Assembly (NCBI GenBank): GCA_000974665.1
Contig: BBSY01000001.1
Location: forward strand, 124,001 to 188,000
DNA: 64,000 nt
Source: an alpha proteobacterium U9-1i
Lineage (GTDB): Bacteria; Pseudomonadota; Alphaproteobacteria; Caulobacterales; Aquidulcibacteraceae
Reading direction: 5' to 3'
Numbering within the stretch: the first letter of the stretch is position 1; each line of letters opens with the position of its first letter. This document shows, one piece after another, positions 34,596 through 43,128 of the stretch. Both the position numbers and the translations under genes were made by a program. The notes under the pieces were generated by a model. It ran no database searches. It saw only the letters and a list, made by a program, of their open reading frames with translations, and was not told the origin of the DNA.

Positions 34596-35744
34596 ATGGC
34601 CGCCTTACCCTATCCGCAGGACCTCAAATCCCTGACTTCGCTGCGTTTTCTCGCGGCGTTTTGGGTGCTTTTGTACCATTTCAAGGACCATTTGGGCCTT
34701 GGCCTGGGCCGGATCGGCCTGGTCGCGGACGGTTATTTGGGGGTCGACCTCTTCTTCACCCTCTCAGGCTTCATCCTCGCCCACGTCTACCTGGAGGCCG
34801 TCTCGGCCGGCCGCTTCGGCTATGTTGGCTTCCTCAAGAACCGCATCGCCCGGGTGTACCCGATGCACCTGGCCGCGCTCGTGGCGATGGTGTTGCTCTA
34901 TGCGGGCGCGACCGCCCTGGGCGCCGGCGTGGGTAGTCCGGAGGCATTCAAGCTCTCGGACCTCCCCGCCCATCTCCTGATGATCCACGCCTGGGGCGCC
35001 ACGCCAGCTGTTGGCTGGAACTTTCCGTCCTGGTCGATCAGCGCCGAGTGGGCGGCCTATCTCATGTTCCCGCTGGTCGCGGCCTTGGTGCTGAATACCA
35101 AACGCGCAGGCTTGATGCTCGGCGTCGCGTTGGCGCTCTGCGCCGCATCGTTCGCAGCCTTGAGCAATCTGCATCAAGTGCTGCCGTGGGTGGGCCGCGA
35201 TTTTTCACAGATGACCGCGCAGATCGGCGCACTGCGGATCATGCCGTCCTTCCTGCTTGGCGTCGCGCTCTACAATTTCGGCCGCACCCACGCCGCGCGC
35301 GCCGAGCGCGCTTGGCCCATCGTCTATCTGAGCACGATATGGGTCGTCGCGGTCGCGACGCTGAACCTATGGGAAGGCCTCACCTGGTTTGGCCTCGCGG
35401 GCTTGATCTACGGTCTCGCCGAAACGTCGCGCCATCAGCGAGATGGGGCTTTCGCTGGCAAGGCTTTCGTATTCCTCGGCGCGTCGTCTTACGCGCTTTA
35501 TATGATCCATTTGCCGATCGACATCGTTTGGTTCCACGCGCTGGAACGCTTCGGCATCACCGAAACGTCGAGCACGGCGCTTCGCCTCGGCGCATTGGCG
35601 GGCGTGTTCGTGGTTTGCGTCGCGGCGGCGGCCATCGCCTATCTTTGGATCGAAGAGCCTGCGCGAAACTGGATCCGCAAACTGGACCTGCCGAAGCTTA
35701 TGCCATCCCCTGCGCGACAGCCTTCAAGCGCTCAATCACGCTGA
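34596..35744 (+). CDS. Acyltransferase 3 family membrane protein
   Basis: This 382-residue inner-membrane protein belongs to the acyltransferase 3 (OafA/NodX) family, which O-acylates polysaccharides and other envelope sugars. Typical N-terminal features are LKSLTSLRFLAAFWVLLYHF, with the catalytic His, and DGYLGVDLFFTLSGFILAHVY. About ten membrane helices follow, with WSISAEWAAYLMFP mid-protein. ATG 34596 is preferred. The C-terminus overlaps the convergent cca gene by 47 bases. The acceptor is unknown. Confidence 0.9.
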   Translation: MAALPYPQDLKSLTSLRFLAAFWVLLYHFKDHLGLGLGRIGLVADGYLGVDLFFTLSGFILAHVYLEAVSAGRFGYVGFLKNRIARVYPMHLAALVAMVLLYAGATALGAGVGSPEAFKLSDLPAHLLMIHAWGATPAVGWNFPSWSISAEWAAYLMFPLVAALVLNTKRAGLMLGVALALCAASFAALSNLHQVLPWVGRDFSQMTAQIGALRIMPSFLLGVALYNFGRTHAARAERAWPIVYLSTIWVVAVATLNLWEGLTWFGLAGLIYGLAETSRHQRDGAFAGKAFVFLGASSYALYMIHLPIDIVWFHALERFGITETSSTALRLGALAGVFVVCVAAAAIAYLWIEEPARNWIRKLDLPKLMPSPARQPSSAQSR

Positions 35745-36936
35745 GCTTGTCGTCCGGGAAATCCGCGTCGATCCACCATTCTTCGACCTCGCGCATCACT
35801 ACGCCAACCTTTGGCCCCGCCGGCACGCCGGCGGCCATCACTTCATCGCCCGTGAGCGGCAAGCGCGGTGGCGTCCACATCTGGCCGTGGGCTATGAGGG
35901 CGCGCCATTGCTGCGCCTTGTCGCCGCCAGCGCCCGCCCAAGCCAGCATCACCCGATCGCGAAACGCCTGATTGCCGATGCGATAAATCAGGCGCCGCAT
36001 TTCCCGCATCGAGATGTAGGAGGTGAGCTTTGCATCATCGCCAAGCGCCTCGACCAGGCGATCCCGCTCTTCATTGGAGAGCTTCAGCCGCCGCGTCAAA
36101 ACGCGCGCCGCTTCCGCATCCGGCAGCGACGCCGCCACGCGCGTCATCGGATCGACGTTGAGCATCAAATCGTTCTCGAGCCTGATCAACGCATCAAGCC
36201 GATCATGCCGCGCCATCTCCGGCGCGACGCGGGCGCGCACCTCGATCGCTTCAAGCCCCTCCCAAGCAGGTCGCGGGTTTTGCGCGCCGAGTAGCTTCTT
36301 CAGCTCTTTCCAAACCCGTTCGGCCGAGAGGCTCTCAACGCCATGCGCCAACGCTTTGCAGGCAGCTATTCCGTGCGGATCAAGCGCCCCCCGCGCATAC
36401 CACGCATTAAAGCGGAAGAAGCGCAGAATGCGGAGATAATCCTCGCGAATGCGCGTCTCCGCGTCGCCGATGAAGGTCACGCGACCGGCGCGAACATCGT
36501 CCAAGCCGCCGCCCGTCGGATCATGCACGGCGCCGCTCGCATCGGCGTAGAGCGCGTTCATGCGGAAATCGCGACGCGCGGCATCCTCGGCCCAATCTTC
36601 CGTAAACGCCACCGTCGCGCGCCGCCCATCGGTGCTCACGTCTCGGCGCAATGTCGTCACTTCGAACGGCCTGTGATTCACGACCACCGTGACCGTGCCG
36701 TGTTCGATGCCGGTTGGGTGCGCGGCGAAGCCAGCCTTCGTCGCAATGGCGACGACATCGCTAGGTAGCAGTTGCGTGGCGATGTCGATGTCATCGACCT
36801 CAACGCCCATCAACGTATTGCGTACACATCCGCCAACAAACCGCGACCCACCCGCGCGTGCGCCCTCCAGCGCGGCCATCAGCGCTTTGGACTCCGGTGC
36901 TTTCATCCAATCAGCGAAGGTAACCACGGCGCTCAT
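35698..36936 (-). CDS. cca: tRNA nucleotidyltransferase (CCA-adding)
   Basis: The enzyme adds or repairs the CCA end of tRNAs. The 412-residue protein has RFVGGCVRNTLMGVEVDDIDIATQLLP, with the class II nucleotidyltransferase DxD pair, and then RRDFRMNALYAD and RIREDYLRILRFFRF, which bind the NTP. The last 150 residues are more divergent, as usual. The 3' end overlaps the acyltransferase gene. Its start overlaps the Nudix stop by four bases, so the two are coupled. Confidence 0.95.
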   Translation of the reverse strand: MSAVVTFADWMKAPESKALMAALEGARAGGSRFVGGCVRNTLMGVEVDDIDIATQLLPSDVVAIATKAGFAAHPTGIEHGTVTVVVNHRPFEVTTLRRDVSTDGRRATVAFTEDWAEDAARRDFRMNALYADASGAVHDPTGGGLDDVRAGRVTFIGDAETRIREDYLRILRFFRFNAWYARGALDPHGIAACKALAHGVESLSAERVWKELKKLLGAQNPRPAWEGLEAIEVRARVAPEMARHDRLDALIRLENDLMLNVDPMTRVAASLPDAEAARVLTRRLKLSNEERDRLVEALGDDAKLTSYISMREMRRLIYRIGNQAFRDRVMLAWAGAGGDKAQQWRALIAHGQMWTPPRLPLTGDEVMAAGVPAGPKVGVVMREVEEWWIDADFPDDKLSVIERLKAVAQGMA

Positions 36937-37547
36937 GGGTAGAGTCTCTCGTACAGTGCGCGGATCATGCCTGCAGTCGCGCCCCAGACGAAGCGCTCAC
37001 CATAGGGCATGGCGTAATAAGAGCGCTTGCGGCCGCGCCATTCGCCCTCGCGGCGCTCGTGATTGGAGGGATCGAATAGAAACGATAGCGGCGCTTCGAA
37101 CACGCTCGCCACTTCACGCGGATCAAGCTTCAGTTCAAAGCCCGGCTCGATCAGGCCGACAATCGGCGTGATGCGAAAGCCAGTGCCGGTTTCATATTGA
37201 TCCCAGGCGCCCACCGGCTCGATAAAACGACGCTCAAGCCCGATCTCTTCCAGCGTTTCGCGCAACGCGGTTTCAACCGCATTCGCGTCATCCTCATGCA
37301 CGCGTCCACCGGGAAACGAAATCTGCCCAGGATGCGCAGGCGTTTCTTCCGCTCGCTGCGTGAACAGCATCGTCCAGCCGCCGGGCCTTTTCACAATCGG
37401 CGCGAGCACCGCGGCCGGGCGAAACGTCGCCGGCCGCTCCGGCCAATCCTCATTAAAATCCGCATCGCCGCGCGTGCGCGCCGAGACGCGATCAAACGCG
37501 TCCAAACGCGAGCGCAAGCGTTGCTCAAAATCGGTTTGATCGATCAC
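36933..37547 (-). CDS. Nudix hydrolase, CoA pyrophosphatase type
   Basis: This 204-residue Nudix enzyme resembles NudL, which hydrolyses coenzyme A and its derivatives to phosphopantetheine and 3',5'-ADP. The Nudix box is GGRVHEDDANAVETALRETLEEIGL. The preceding LFTQRAEETPAHPGQISFPGG is the additional NuCoA motif of this subgroup. It overlaps cca by four bases and lies three bases after the stop of the DUF1285 gene. The order DUF1285-Nudix-cca is frequently seen in alphaproteobacteria. Confidence 0.93.
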   Translation of the reverse strand: MIDQTDFEQRLRSRLDAFDRVSARTRGDADFNEDWPERPATFRPAAVLAPIVKRPGGWTMLFTQRAEETPAHPGQISFPGGRVHEDDANAVETALRETLEEIGLERRFIEPVGAWDQYETGTGFRITPIVGLIEPGFELKLDPREVASVFEAPLSFLFDPSNHERREGEWRGRKRSYYAMPYGERFVWGATAGMIRALYERLYP

Positions 37548-37550
37548 GCG

Positions 37551-38129
37551 CTACGCCCCAATCGGAAAAAACGCGCCGCCGCTCCATACGCCCAGGCGCC
37601 CCGCTTCAAACTCAGCCCAATCGGCCAGTTCATAATACGGCGCGCGCAGGATGCGGGCTTCCAAGCGCCCACGCACCAGCACATAAGGACGCGGTTCGTC
37701 GCTTTCAGGATCGATCGTCACACGGATCGGGTTGGCAGGCCCAGCGGTGACCACGTCGCCCACATTGGTGGTGAACACCAAAGTTTGATCGCGGCCCCAG
37801 CCATGCTTGTCCACACGCACCGCCAGGAAATGCGCGTCGGCGACATCGACGCGGATTTTCTCCACCGGCGTCACCAAGTAGGTCTGACCGTCTTCGTCCT
37901 TGCGGAGAATTGAGGCGAACAGCCTCACCAGACTTTCGCGCGTGATGCGTGCGCCCTCGTGCTTCCAAGTTCCGTCGCGCAGGATTTCAAAGCCGGCTTC
38001 GCCGCAATAGGTGGGATTCCATTTGTCGACGGGCGGCGGGCCCCGGTCGTTTGTGATTCCGGCGGTTCCCCCTTGGCTCTTGAGCGCCGACAGTAATTGC
38101 TCCAGGCCATTATTCTCTTGGGACGACAT
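37551..38129 (-). CDS. DUF1285 family protein
   Basis: This 192-residue soluble protein belongs to DUF1285, a family of unknown function in alphaproteobacteria. It starts MSSQENNGLEQLLSAL and has WNPTYCGEAGFEILRDGTWKHEG, RITRESLVRLFASILRKDEDG and YLVTPVEKIRVDVADAHF, which match the family. Longer frames to 38894 are antisense to moxR. A GGTGG lies before the ATG. It is followed by the Nudix and cca genes and is divergent from moxR, with the 72 bases at 38130-38201 between the starts. Confidence 0.9.
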   Translation of the reverse strand: MSSQENNGLEQLLSALKSQGGTAGITNDRGPPPVDKWNPTYCGEAGFEILRDGTWKHEGARITRESLVRLFASILRKDEDGQTYLVTPVEKIRVDVADAHFLAVRVDKHGWGRDQTLVFTTNVGDVVTAGPANPIRVTIDPESDEPRPYVLVRGRLEARILRAPYYELADWAEFEAGRLGVWSGGAFFPIGA

Positions 38130-38201
38130 AACCACCAGTGTCCGCCATAAAACCGCCCCCATACAAGCGAGCTTCGCGCTCATGAACAAATCCGAGGCCC
38201 T

Positions 38202-39215
38202 ATGAGCAATTTTGCCGGTTTTGGCGATGAGAACGCCGCCCGCGCCCTGGTCGGTGAAGCGGAGGCCGCGGGGGAAACCCTGGCGCGCGTCCGCGCCGAA
38301 ATCGCCAAGGCGGTATTCGGCCAGGAGCGGGTGATTGAATTGGTGCTCGCGGCTGTGCTCGCCGGCGGGCACGTGCTGCTGGTCGGCGCGCCGGGCTTGG
38401 CCAAGACGCGGCTTGTCGAAGCGATGGCGCAGGTGCTCGGCCTGCCGTGGGCGCGCGTGCAATTCACGCCGGATTTGATGCCAGCGGATATTCTGGGCTC
38501 CGAGGTGCTGGATCAGGACGAGCAAGGCCGGCGGCATTTCCGTTTCGTCAAAGGCCCGATCTTCACCAGCTTGCTGATGGCCGACGAAATCAATCGCGCG
38601 TCGCCACGCACGCAATCGGCGCTGTTGCAGGCCATGCAGGAAAAGCACGTGACCGTCGCGGGCCACCCCTACGACGTGCCGGCGCCGTTCCACGTACTGG
38701 CCACGCAGAACCCGATCGAACACGAAGGCGCTTACCCGCTGCCGGAAGCGCAGCTCGATCGCTTCTTGCTGCAAGTCGACGTGCCGTATCCCGATGCGGA
38801 AATCGAACGTAAGATTCTGATCGAGACGACGGGACTGGAAGATGCGCGTCCTGCGGCTGTGTTGAACGCCGACGGCCTGATGCGCTTGCAACACCTCGTG
38901 CGTTCGATGCCGGTTGGCGAAAAAGTCCTCGCGAGCATTCTCGAACTGGTGCGCTCCGCACGGCCGGGCTCAAGTCACGATCCGCGCGTAAACCAACACG
39001 TCGCGTGGGGCCCTGGCCCACGCGCTGGGCAATCGCTGATGTTGGCCGTGCGCGCGCGGGCGTTGCTGCGCGGCCGCCTGGCGCCGGCAATCGATGACGT
39101 CGCGGCGCTCGCACGGCCAGCGCTCGTCCATCGCATGCAGCTTTCCTTCGGCGCGCGCGCCGAAGGGCTCGATATCGATTCACTCGTGGACGATCTGGCC
39201 GAAAAGGCCGCCTAA
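38202..39215 (+). CDS. MoxR-type AAA ATPase
   Basis: MoxR ATPases are chaperone-like and help assemble or activate other proteins, often with vWA partners. The 337-residue protein has Walker A GAPGLAKT, Walker B LLMADEINRA, the sensor ATQNPIEHEGAYPLPEAQLDRF and the arginine-finger region LVRSARPGSSHDPRVNQHV. It is the first gene of an operon with DUF1428, DUF58, a DUF4159 protein and a vWA-like membrane protein. The set is the usual MoxR-DUF58 arrangement apart from the DUF1428 gene. Confidence 0.95.
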   Translation: MSNFAGFGDENAARALVGEAEAAGETLARVRAEIAKAVFGQERVIELVLAAVLAGGHVLLVGAPGLAKTRLVEAMAQVLGLPWARVQFTPDLMPADILGSEVLDQDEQGRRHFRFVKGPIFTSLLMADEINRASPRTQSALLQAMQEKHVTVAGHPYDVPAPFHVLATQNPIEHEGAYPLPEAQLDRFLLQVDVPYPDAEIERKILIETTGLEDARPAAVLNADGLMRLQHLVRSMPVGEKVLASILELVRSARPGSSHDPRVNQHVAWGPGPRAGQSLMLAVRARALLRGRLAPAIDDVAALARPALVHRMQLSFGARAEGLDIDSLVDDLAEKAA

Positions 39216-39230
39216 CACAGCGAGGACGAC

Positions 39231-39638
39231 ATGGCGTACGCAGACGGCTTCCTAATTCCGGTGCCGAAAAAGAAGCTCAGCGCCTACAAGGATATATCGG
39301 AGAAGGCCGGCGCCATTTGGATGGAGCACGGCGCTCTCGACTACAAAGAATGCGTCGGCGACGACCTCTTCGTTGAAGGCATGACCGCAACGTTTCCCGG
39401 TACGCTGAACCTCAAAAAAGGCGAAGCGGTCATCTTCTCGTGGATTCTCTACAAGGATCGAGCCCACCGTGATCGCGTGAACAAGAAGGTGATGGCAGAT
39501 CCGCGCATGGCCATTCCGCCGCAATGCCCGTTTGATCCTGCCCGCATGCTTTATGGCGGCTTCGAAGCGCTCGTTGATGCGAGCACGATGAAGAAAAAGC
39601 CGGCGCGCAAAGCCGCGAAGAAGGCCAAGAAGCGCTAG
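39231..39638 (+). CDS. DUF1428 protein with a lysine-rich tail
   Basis: This 135-residue protein belongs to DUF1428, a small alpha-beta (ferredoxin-like) family. It starts AYADGFLIPVPKKKLSAYKD, and the core includes WILYKDRAHRDRVNKKVMADPRM and FDPARMLYGGFEAL. The last 17 residues (MKKKPARKAAKKAKKR) are a basic tail that could bind nucleic acid or a membrane. It sits between moxR and the DUF58 gene, where no such protein is usually found. Its stop overlaps the following GTG by one base. Confidence 0.85.
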   Translation: MAYADGFLIPVPKKKLSAYKDISEKAGAIWMEHGALDYKECVGDDLFVEGMTATFPGTLNLKKGEAVIFSWILYKDRAHRDRVNKKVMADPRMAIPPQCPFDPARMLYGGFEALVDASTMKKKPARKAAKKAKKR

Positions 39639-40477
39639 TGGTGAACGCGGCGCGCTTTGAAGCGCTCGCGCTAGCGGGCGATTTGCCGGGCCTGTTGCTC
39701 GATGCGAAGCGCTTGGCCGCGAACGCGCCGGGCGTACACGGGCGTCGGCGCTCGGGCCAAGGCGAAGCATTCTGGCAGTATCGCGATCACCGCGCCGAAG
39801 ATGGCGCGCGCATGGTTGATTGGCGCCGCTCGGCGCGCGGCGATCGCTTCTATGTGCGCGAGCGCGAACGCGAGGCGGCGCAAAGTTGCTGGTTTTGGAT
39901 CGATCCGGACAGCGGCTTCAATTGGAGCGCGGAGCCGAAGCGGCCCACGAAACTCTATCGTGCGCGCACTCTGGCTTTGGCGCTGTCAATCCTTCTGGCG
40001 CGCGGCGGCGAGCGCGTTGGGATACTCGGTCAACCCGCCCGCAGCGGCCAGCGCGCCCCGGACAAACTAGCGCTCGATATGCTGGCGCCCATGCGCGATG
40101 CCGAAGCGCCTCAACGCAGTGCGCTTGTATTCATGAGTGACTTCTACGCGCCTATCGAAACCTGGCGCGATCGTTTCACCGCAGCAGCAAGCGGCGGCGC
40201 CAGCGGCGCGCTCGTGATGATCGCCGATCCAGCCGAGGAAGACTTTCCGTTCAGCGGCCGAACGCTTTTCCGTGAACCGGGCGGCACGCGCGAAATGCTC
40301 ATCGGCCGCGCCGAAGCGGCGCGCGAGGAGTACGCGCTTCGCCTCGACACCCATCGCCGCGACATCCGCGCGCTCGGCGCGCGCTACGGCTTTCCCGCGC
40401 TGCTGCATCGCACCGATCACAGCGCCGCGCCGGCGCTCTCCATGCTGATGGCGCTGGTGGCTGAAAGGTACGCGTGA
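39638..40477 (+). CDS. DUF58 domain protein
   Basis: DUF58 proteins are paired with MoxR ATPases and probably serve as substrates or partners. This 279-residue protein has GQGEAFWQYRDHRAEDGARMVDWRRSARGDRFYVRERE, the family hallmark, followed by a degraded vWA-like region. The GTG at 39638 is used; a second GTG follows at once. It overlaps the DUF4159 gene by four bases (GTGA). Confidence 0.88.
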   Translation: MVNAARFEALALAGDLPGLLLDAKRLAANAPGVHGRRRSGQGEAFWQYRDHRAEDGARMVDWRRSARGDRFYVREREREAAQSCWFWIDPDSGFNWSAEPKRPTKLYRARTLALALSILLARGGERVGILGQPARSGQRAPDKLALDMLAPMRDAEAPQRSALVFMSDFYAPIETWRDRFTAAASGGASGALVMIADPAEEDFPFSGRTLFREPGGTREMLIGRAEAAREEYALRLDTHRRDIRALGARYGFPALLHRTDHSAAPALSMLMALVAERYA

Positions 40478-43128
40478 CCCTCGGCCCGTTCCTCTTCGGC
40501 GCACCACTCGCGCTCGGCGCATTGCTGGCGCTGCCGGCTTTGTGGTGGTTGCTGCGCGCGACCCCGCCGCCGCCGCAGCGCGCAGCGTTTCCGCCGACGC
40601 GGCTGCTGATGGGTCTGCGTACGGAAGAGCAAAGCCGCGAACGCGCGCCGCTGTGGCTAGTTCTGTTCCGCGCGCTCGCGGCGGCGCTGATGATTCTCGC
40701 CTTCGCGCGCCCAAGCCTGGCGCCGACCGCGGCGGAAAGCGCAGCCGGCGGACGCACTTTGATCGTTATCGACGATGGCTGGACCTCCGCACCGCACTGG
40801 AGCGAAACCCGGGCCGCCGCCATCGCCGCGGCACAGGCCGCTGAGCGCGCAGGTGCGCCCGTGTTCCTGTTGCTCACCGCGCCTGATTTGCCAGCGCGAG
40901 ATCCAGGCGAAGCATTGACCGCCGCAGACGCGAAGGGCCGCATCTCGCGCCTTGAACCGAGACCGTGGCGACCTGATCGCGCGGACGCAGCCCGAAGGCT
41001 CGCGCAAAGCGAAGGCCAGTACGCGCGCATCGTCTGGATCACCGACGGCCTCCAGGACGACGGCGCGCAAGCGCTCGCGCAAGTGCTGCAGCAACGCGGC
41101 CCCGTGACCGCGCGCGTGCCCGCGGTGACGGCGCGCGCCCTCGTCGCCGGACAAGTGACGCCGCGCGGCGTCGAGGTGGAAGCGCGGCGCGGGCCGCAAG
41201 GCGCGCCAAGTGGCGCCGTGGCGGCGGAAACAATGGACGGCCGTGCGCTGGGTGCGGCCGAATTGGTGTTCGAAGGCGACGGCCAAACCGCCTCCGCACG
41301 CATCGAGCTGCCGCCAGAAATCGCGGCGCGCACGGCGCGCGTGCGCATCGTGGGCGAACAAAGCGCAGGCGCGGTGCGCCTGCTGCCGGCAGGCGCTGGG
41401 CGCCCGTTCGTTGGCGTCGTTGGCGCAGGCGGCGCGACCGGCTCGCTGACCAGCGAACAGTTTTATGTGGAACGCGCGCTGCAACCTTTCGCCAGTTTGC
41501 AGCGCGGCGAGCTTGGTCCGCTGATCGATGCGCGCGCTCAAGCTCTGATATTGCCGGACGCTGGACGCATCGCCCCTGCCGACCGCACCGCGCTTGAAAA
41601 TTGGCTCGACGAAGGCGGCTTGCTCGTGCGCTTTGCAGGCCCCCGCCTCGCCAACGACGCCGATGACCTGCTGCCCGTTCGCTTGCGCCCTGGTTCGCGC
41701 ACACTCGGCGGCGCGCTTGCCTGGGAGACACCCCTCGGCATCGCCGCGTTTCCGGCTGACTCGCCATTCTCGGGACTCAGCGCGCCATCGGATGTGGTCG
41801 TCCGCCGCCAAGTGCTTGCGGAACCGACATCGCTGGAAGAAGCACGCGTATGGGCGACACTCTCCGACAATTCACCATTGGTGACCGCCCAAGCGCATGG
41901 CCGCGGTTTGATTGTGCTGTTCCATGTGAGCGCCGGGCCCGCGTGGTCGGACATTCCCCTCTCGGGCCTCTATGTTGAAATGCTCCGGCGAACGCTGGCC
42001 TTCGCTGGCCGCGCCGATGGCGCCGGAGAGCGCGAAGTCACCGGCGGCCCGTTTCGCGCACAACGTTTGCTTGATGGCTACGGCGCATTGAACGACGCGC
42101 CGCCAGACGCCGAGCCGATCGCGTCAGACGCGTTCGCGCTGGCGAGCCCCTCTCCGGCTACGCCGCCCGGCCTTTACGAGCGCGCCGGCGTGTCGGCCGC
42201 GATTGACGCCGCGCGGCCGGATGTGTCGCTTGCGCCATTGCAATTGCCGACGGGCGTTTCGCGCGCTGGCCTCGGGACCTCAATCGAAAGGCCGTTGGCG
42301 GGCTATTTCTTCGGCATCGCTGCGATCATGCTCGCGATTGATCTGTTCATCGCCCTCTTCCTCCTGGGGCGTCTGCCACGCTTCGCACGCAGCGGCGCGG
42401 CGACATTGTTCGCCATCATGTTGCTCGGTGCAGGAGAAGCGCGCGCGCAATACACCGACGATCCAACTCAGACGCTACGCCTGGCCTATGTTCGAACCGG
42501 AGACGCGCGCGTTGATCGCGTCTCGGCGGCCGGCTTGGACGAGCTCTCGCAGGTGCTGATCAACCGCACGTCGGTAGAACCGGGCGCACCGGTCGGCGTC
42601 GATCTCACGCGTGACGATCTCTCGCCCTACCCTTTCCTGTATTGGCCGGCGCCCGCTAACCCGCGCCAACTCTCCGACGCAGCACTCGCCAACATCGATC
42701 GCTATCTTGCGATCGGCGGACTGCTGTTGGTGGACACACGCGACGCGGGTCGCGGGCAATCGTCGCAGAGACCCGCGGCGATCATGCTGCAAGGCGTCGA
42801 TGCACCCCCGTTGGAGCAAGTCACGAGCGAGCACGTCGTCGCCCGCGCCTTTTATTTGATGCGCTCGTTTCCGGGCCGCACCCAATCGCCGCGCCTCTGG
42901 TCGGAAGCGACGCAAGCAGCGTCCTCACGCGACGGCGTGGCCGCTCTCTTTGTCGGCGACGGCGATTGGGCGTCGGCCTGGTCCGGCGAAGCGCAGCTCG
43001 ATGCACGCCAGCGCGAGTTGTCGCTCCGCTTCGGCGTAAACCTCGTCATGGTCGCGCTCACGGGCAATTACAAAGCTGATCAGGTCCACGTACCGGCTCT
43101 GCTCGAACGCATGGGCGGCGATCGATGA
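40474..43128 (+). CDS. DUF4159 domain membrane protein
   Basis: This 884-residue protein begins with a BatA-like N-terminus and two membrane helices (LALGALLALPALWWLLR and LVLFRALAAALMILAFARPSL). A large middle region has a GATase-like part, including LENWLDEGGLLVRFAGPRLA. A third helix pair near residue 620 (FFGIAAIMLAIDLFIALFLL) precedes the C-terminal DUF4159 domain, with YPFLYWPAP and GGLLLVDTRDAG. It completes the MoxR operon and is likely an inner-membrane scaffold of the system. It overlaps both neighbours. Confidence 0.85.
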   Translation: MTLGPFLFGAPLALGALLALPALWWLLRATPPPPQRAAFPPTRLLMGLRTEEQSRERAPLWLVLFRALAAALMILAFARPSLAPTAAESAAGGRTLIVIDDGWTSAPHWSETRAAAIAAAQAAERAGAPVFLLLTAPDLPARDPGEALTAADAKGRISRLEPRPWRPDRADAARRLAQSEGQYARIVWITDGLQDDGAQALAQVLQQRGPVTARVPAVTARALVAGQVTPRGVEVEARRGPQGAPSGAVAAETMDGRALGAAELVFEGDGQTASARIELPPEIAARTARVRIVGEQSAGAVRLLPAGAGRPFVGVVGAGGATGSLTSEQFYVERALQPFASLQRGELGPLIDARAQALILPDAGRIAPADRTALENWLDEGGLLVRFAGPRLANDADDLLPVRLRPGSRTLGGALAWETPLGIAAFPADSPFSGLSAPSDVVVRRQVLAEPTSLEEARVWATLSDNSPLVTAQAHGRGLIVLFHVSAGPAWSDIPLSGLYVEMLRRTLAFAGRADGAGEREVTGGPFRAQRLLDGYGALNDAPPDAEPIASDAFALASPSPATPPGLYERAGVSAAIDAARPDVSLAPLQLPTGVSRAGLGTSIERPLAGYFFGIAAIMLAIDLFIALFLLGRLPRFARSGAATLFAIMLLGAGEARAQYTDDPTQTLRLAYVRTGDARVDRVSAAGLDELSQVLINRTSVEPGAPVGVDLTRDDLSPYPFLYWPAPANPRQLSDAALANIDRYLAIGGLLLVDTRDAGRGQSSQRPAAIMLQGVDAPPLEQVTSEHVVARAFYLMRSFPGRTQSPRLWSEATQAASSRDGVAALFVGDGDWASAWSGEAQLDARQRELSLRFGVNLVMVALTGNYKADQVHVPALLERMGGDR

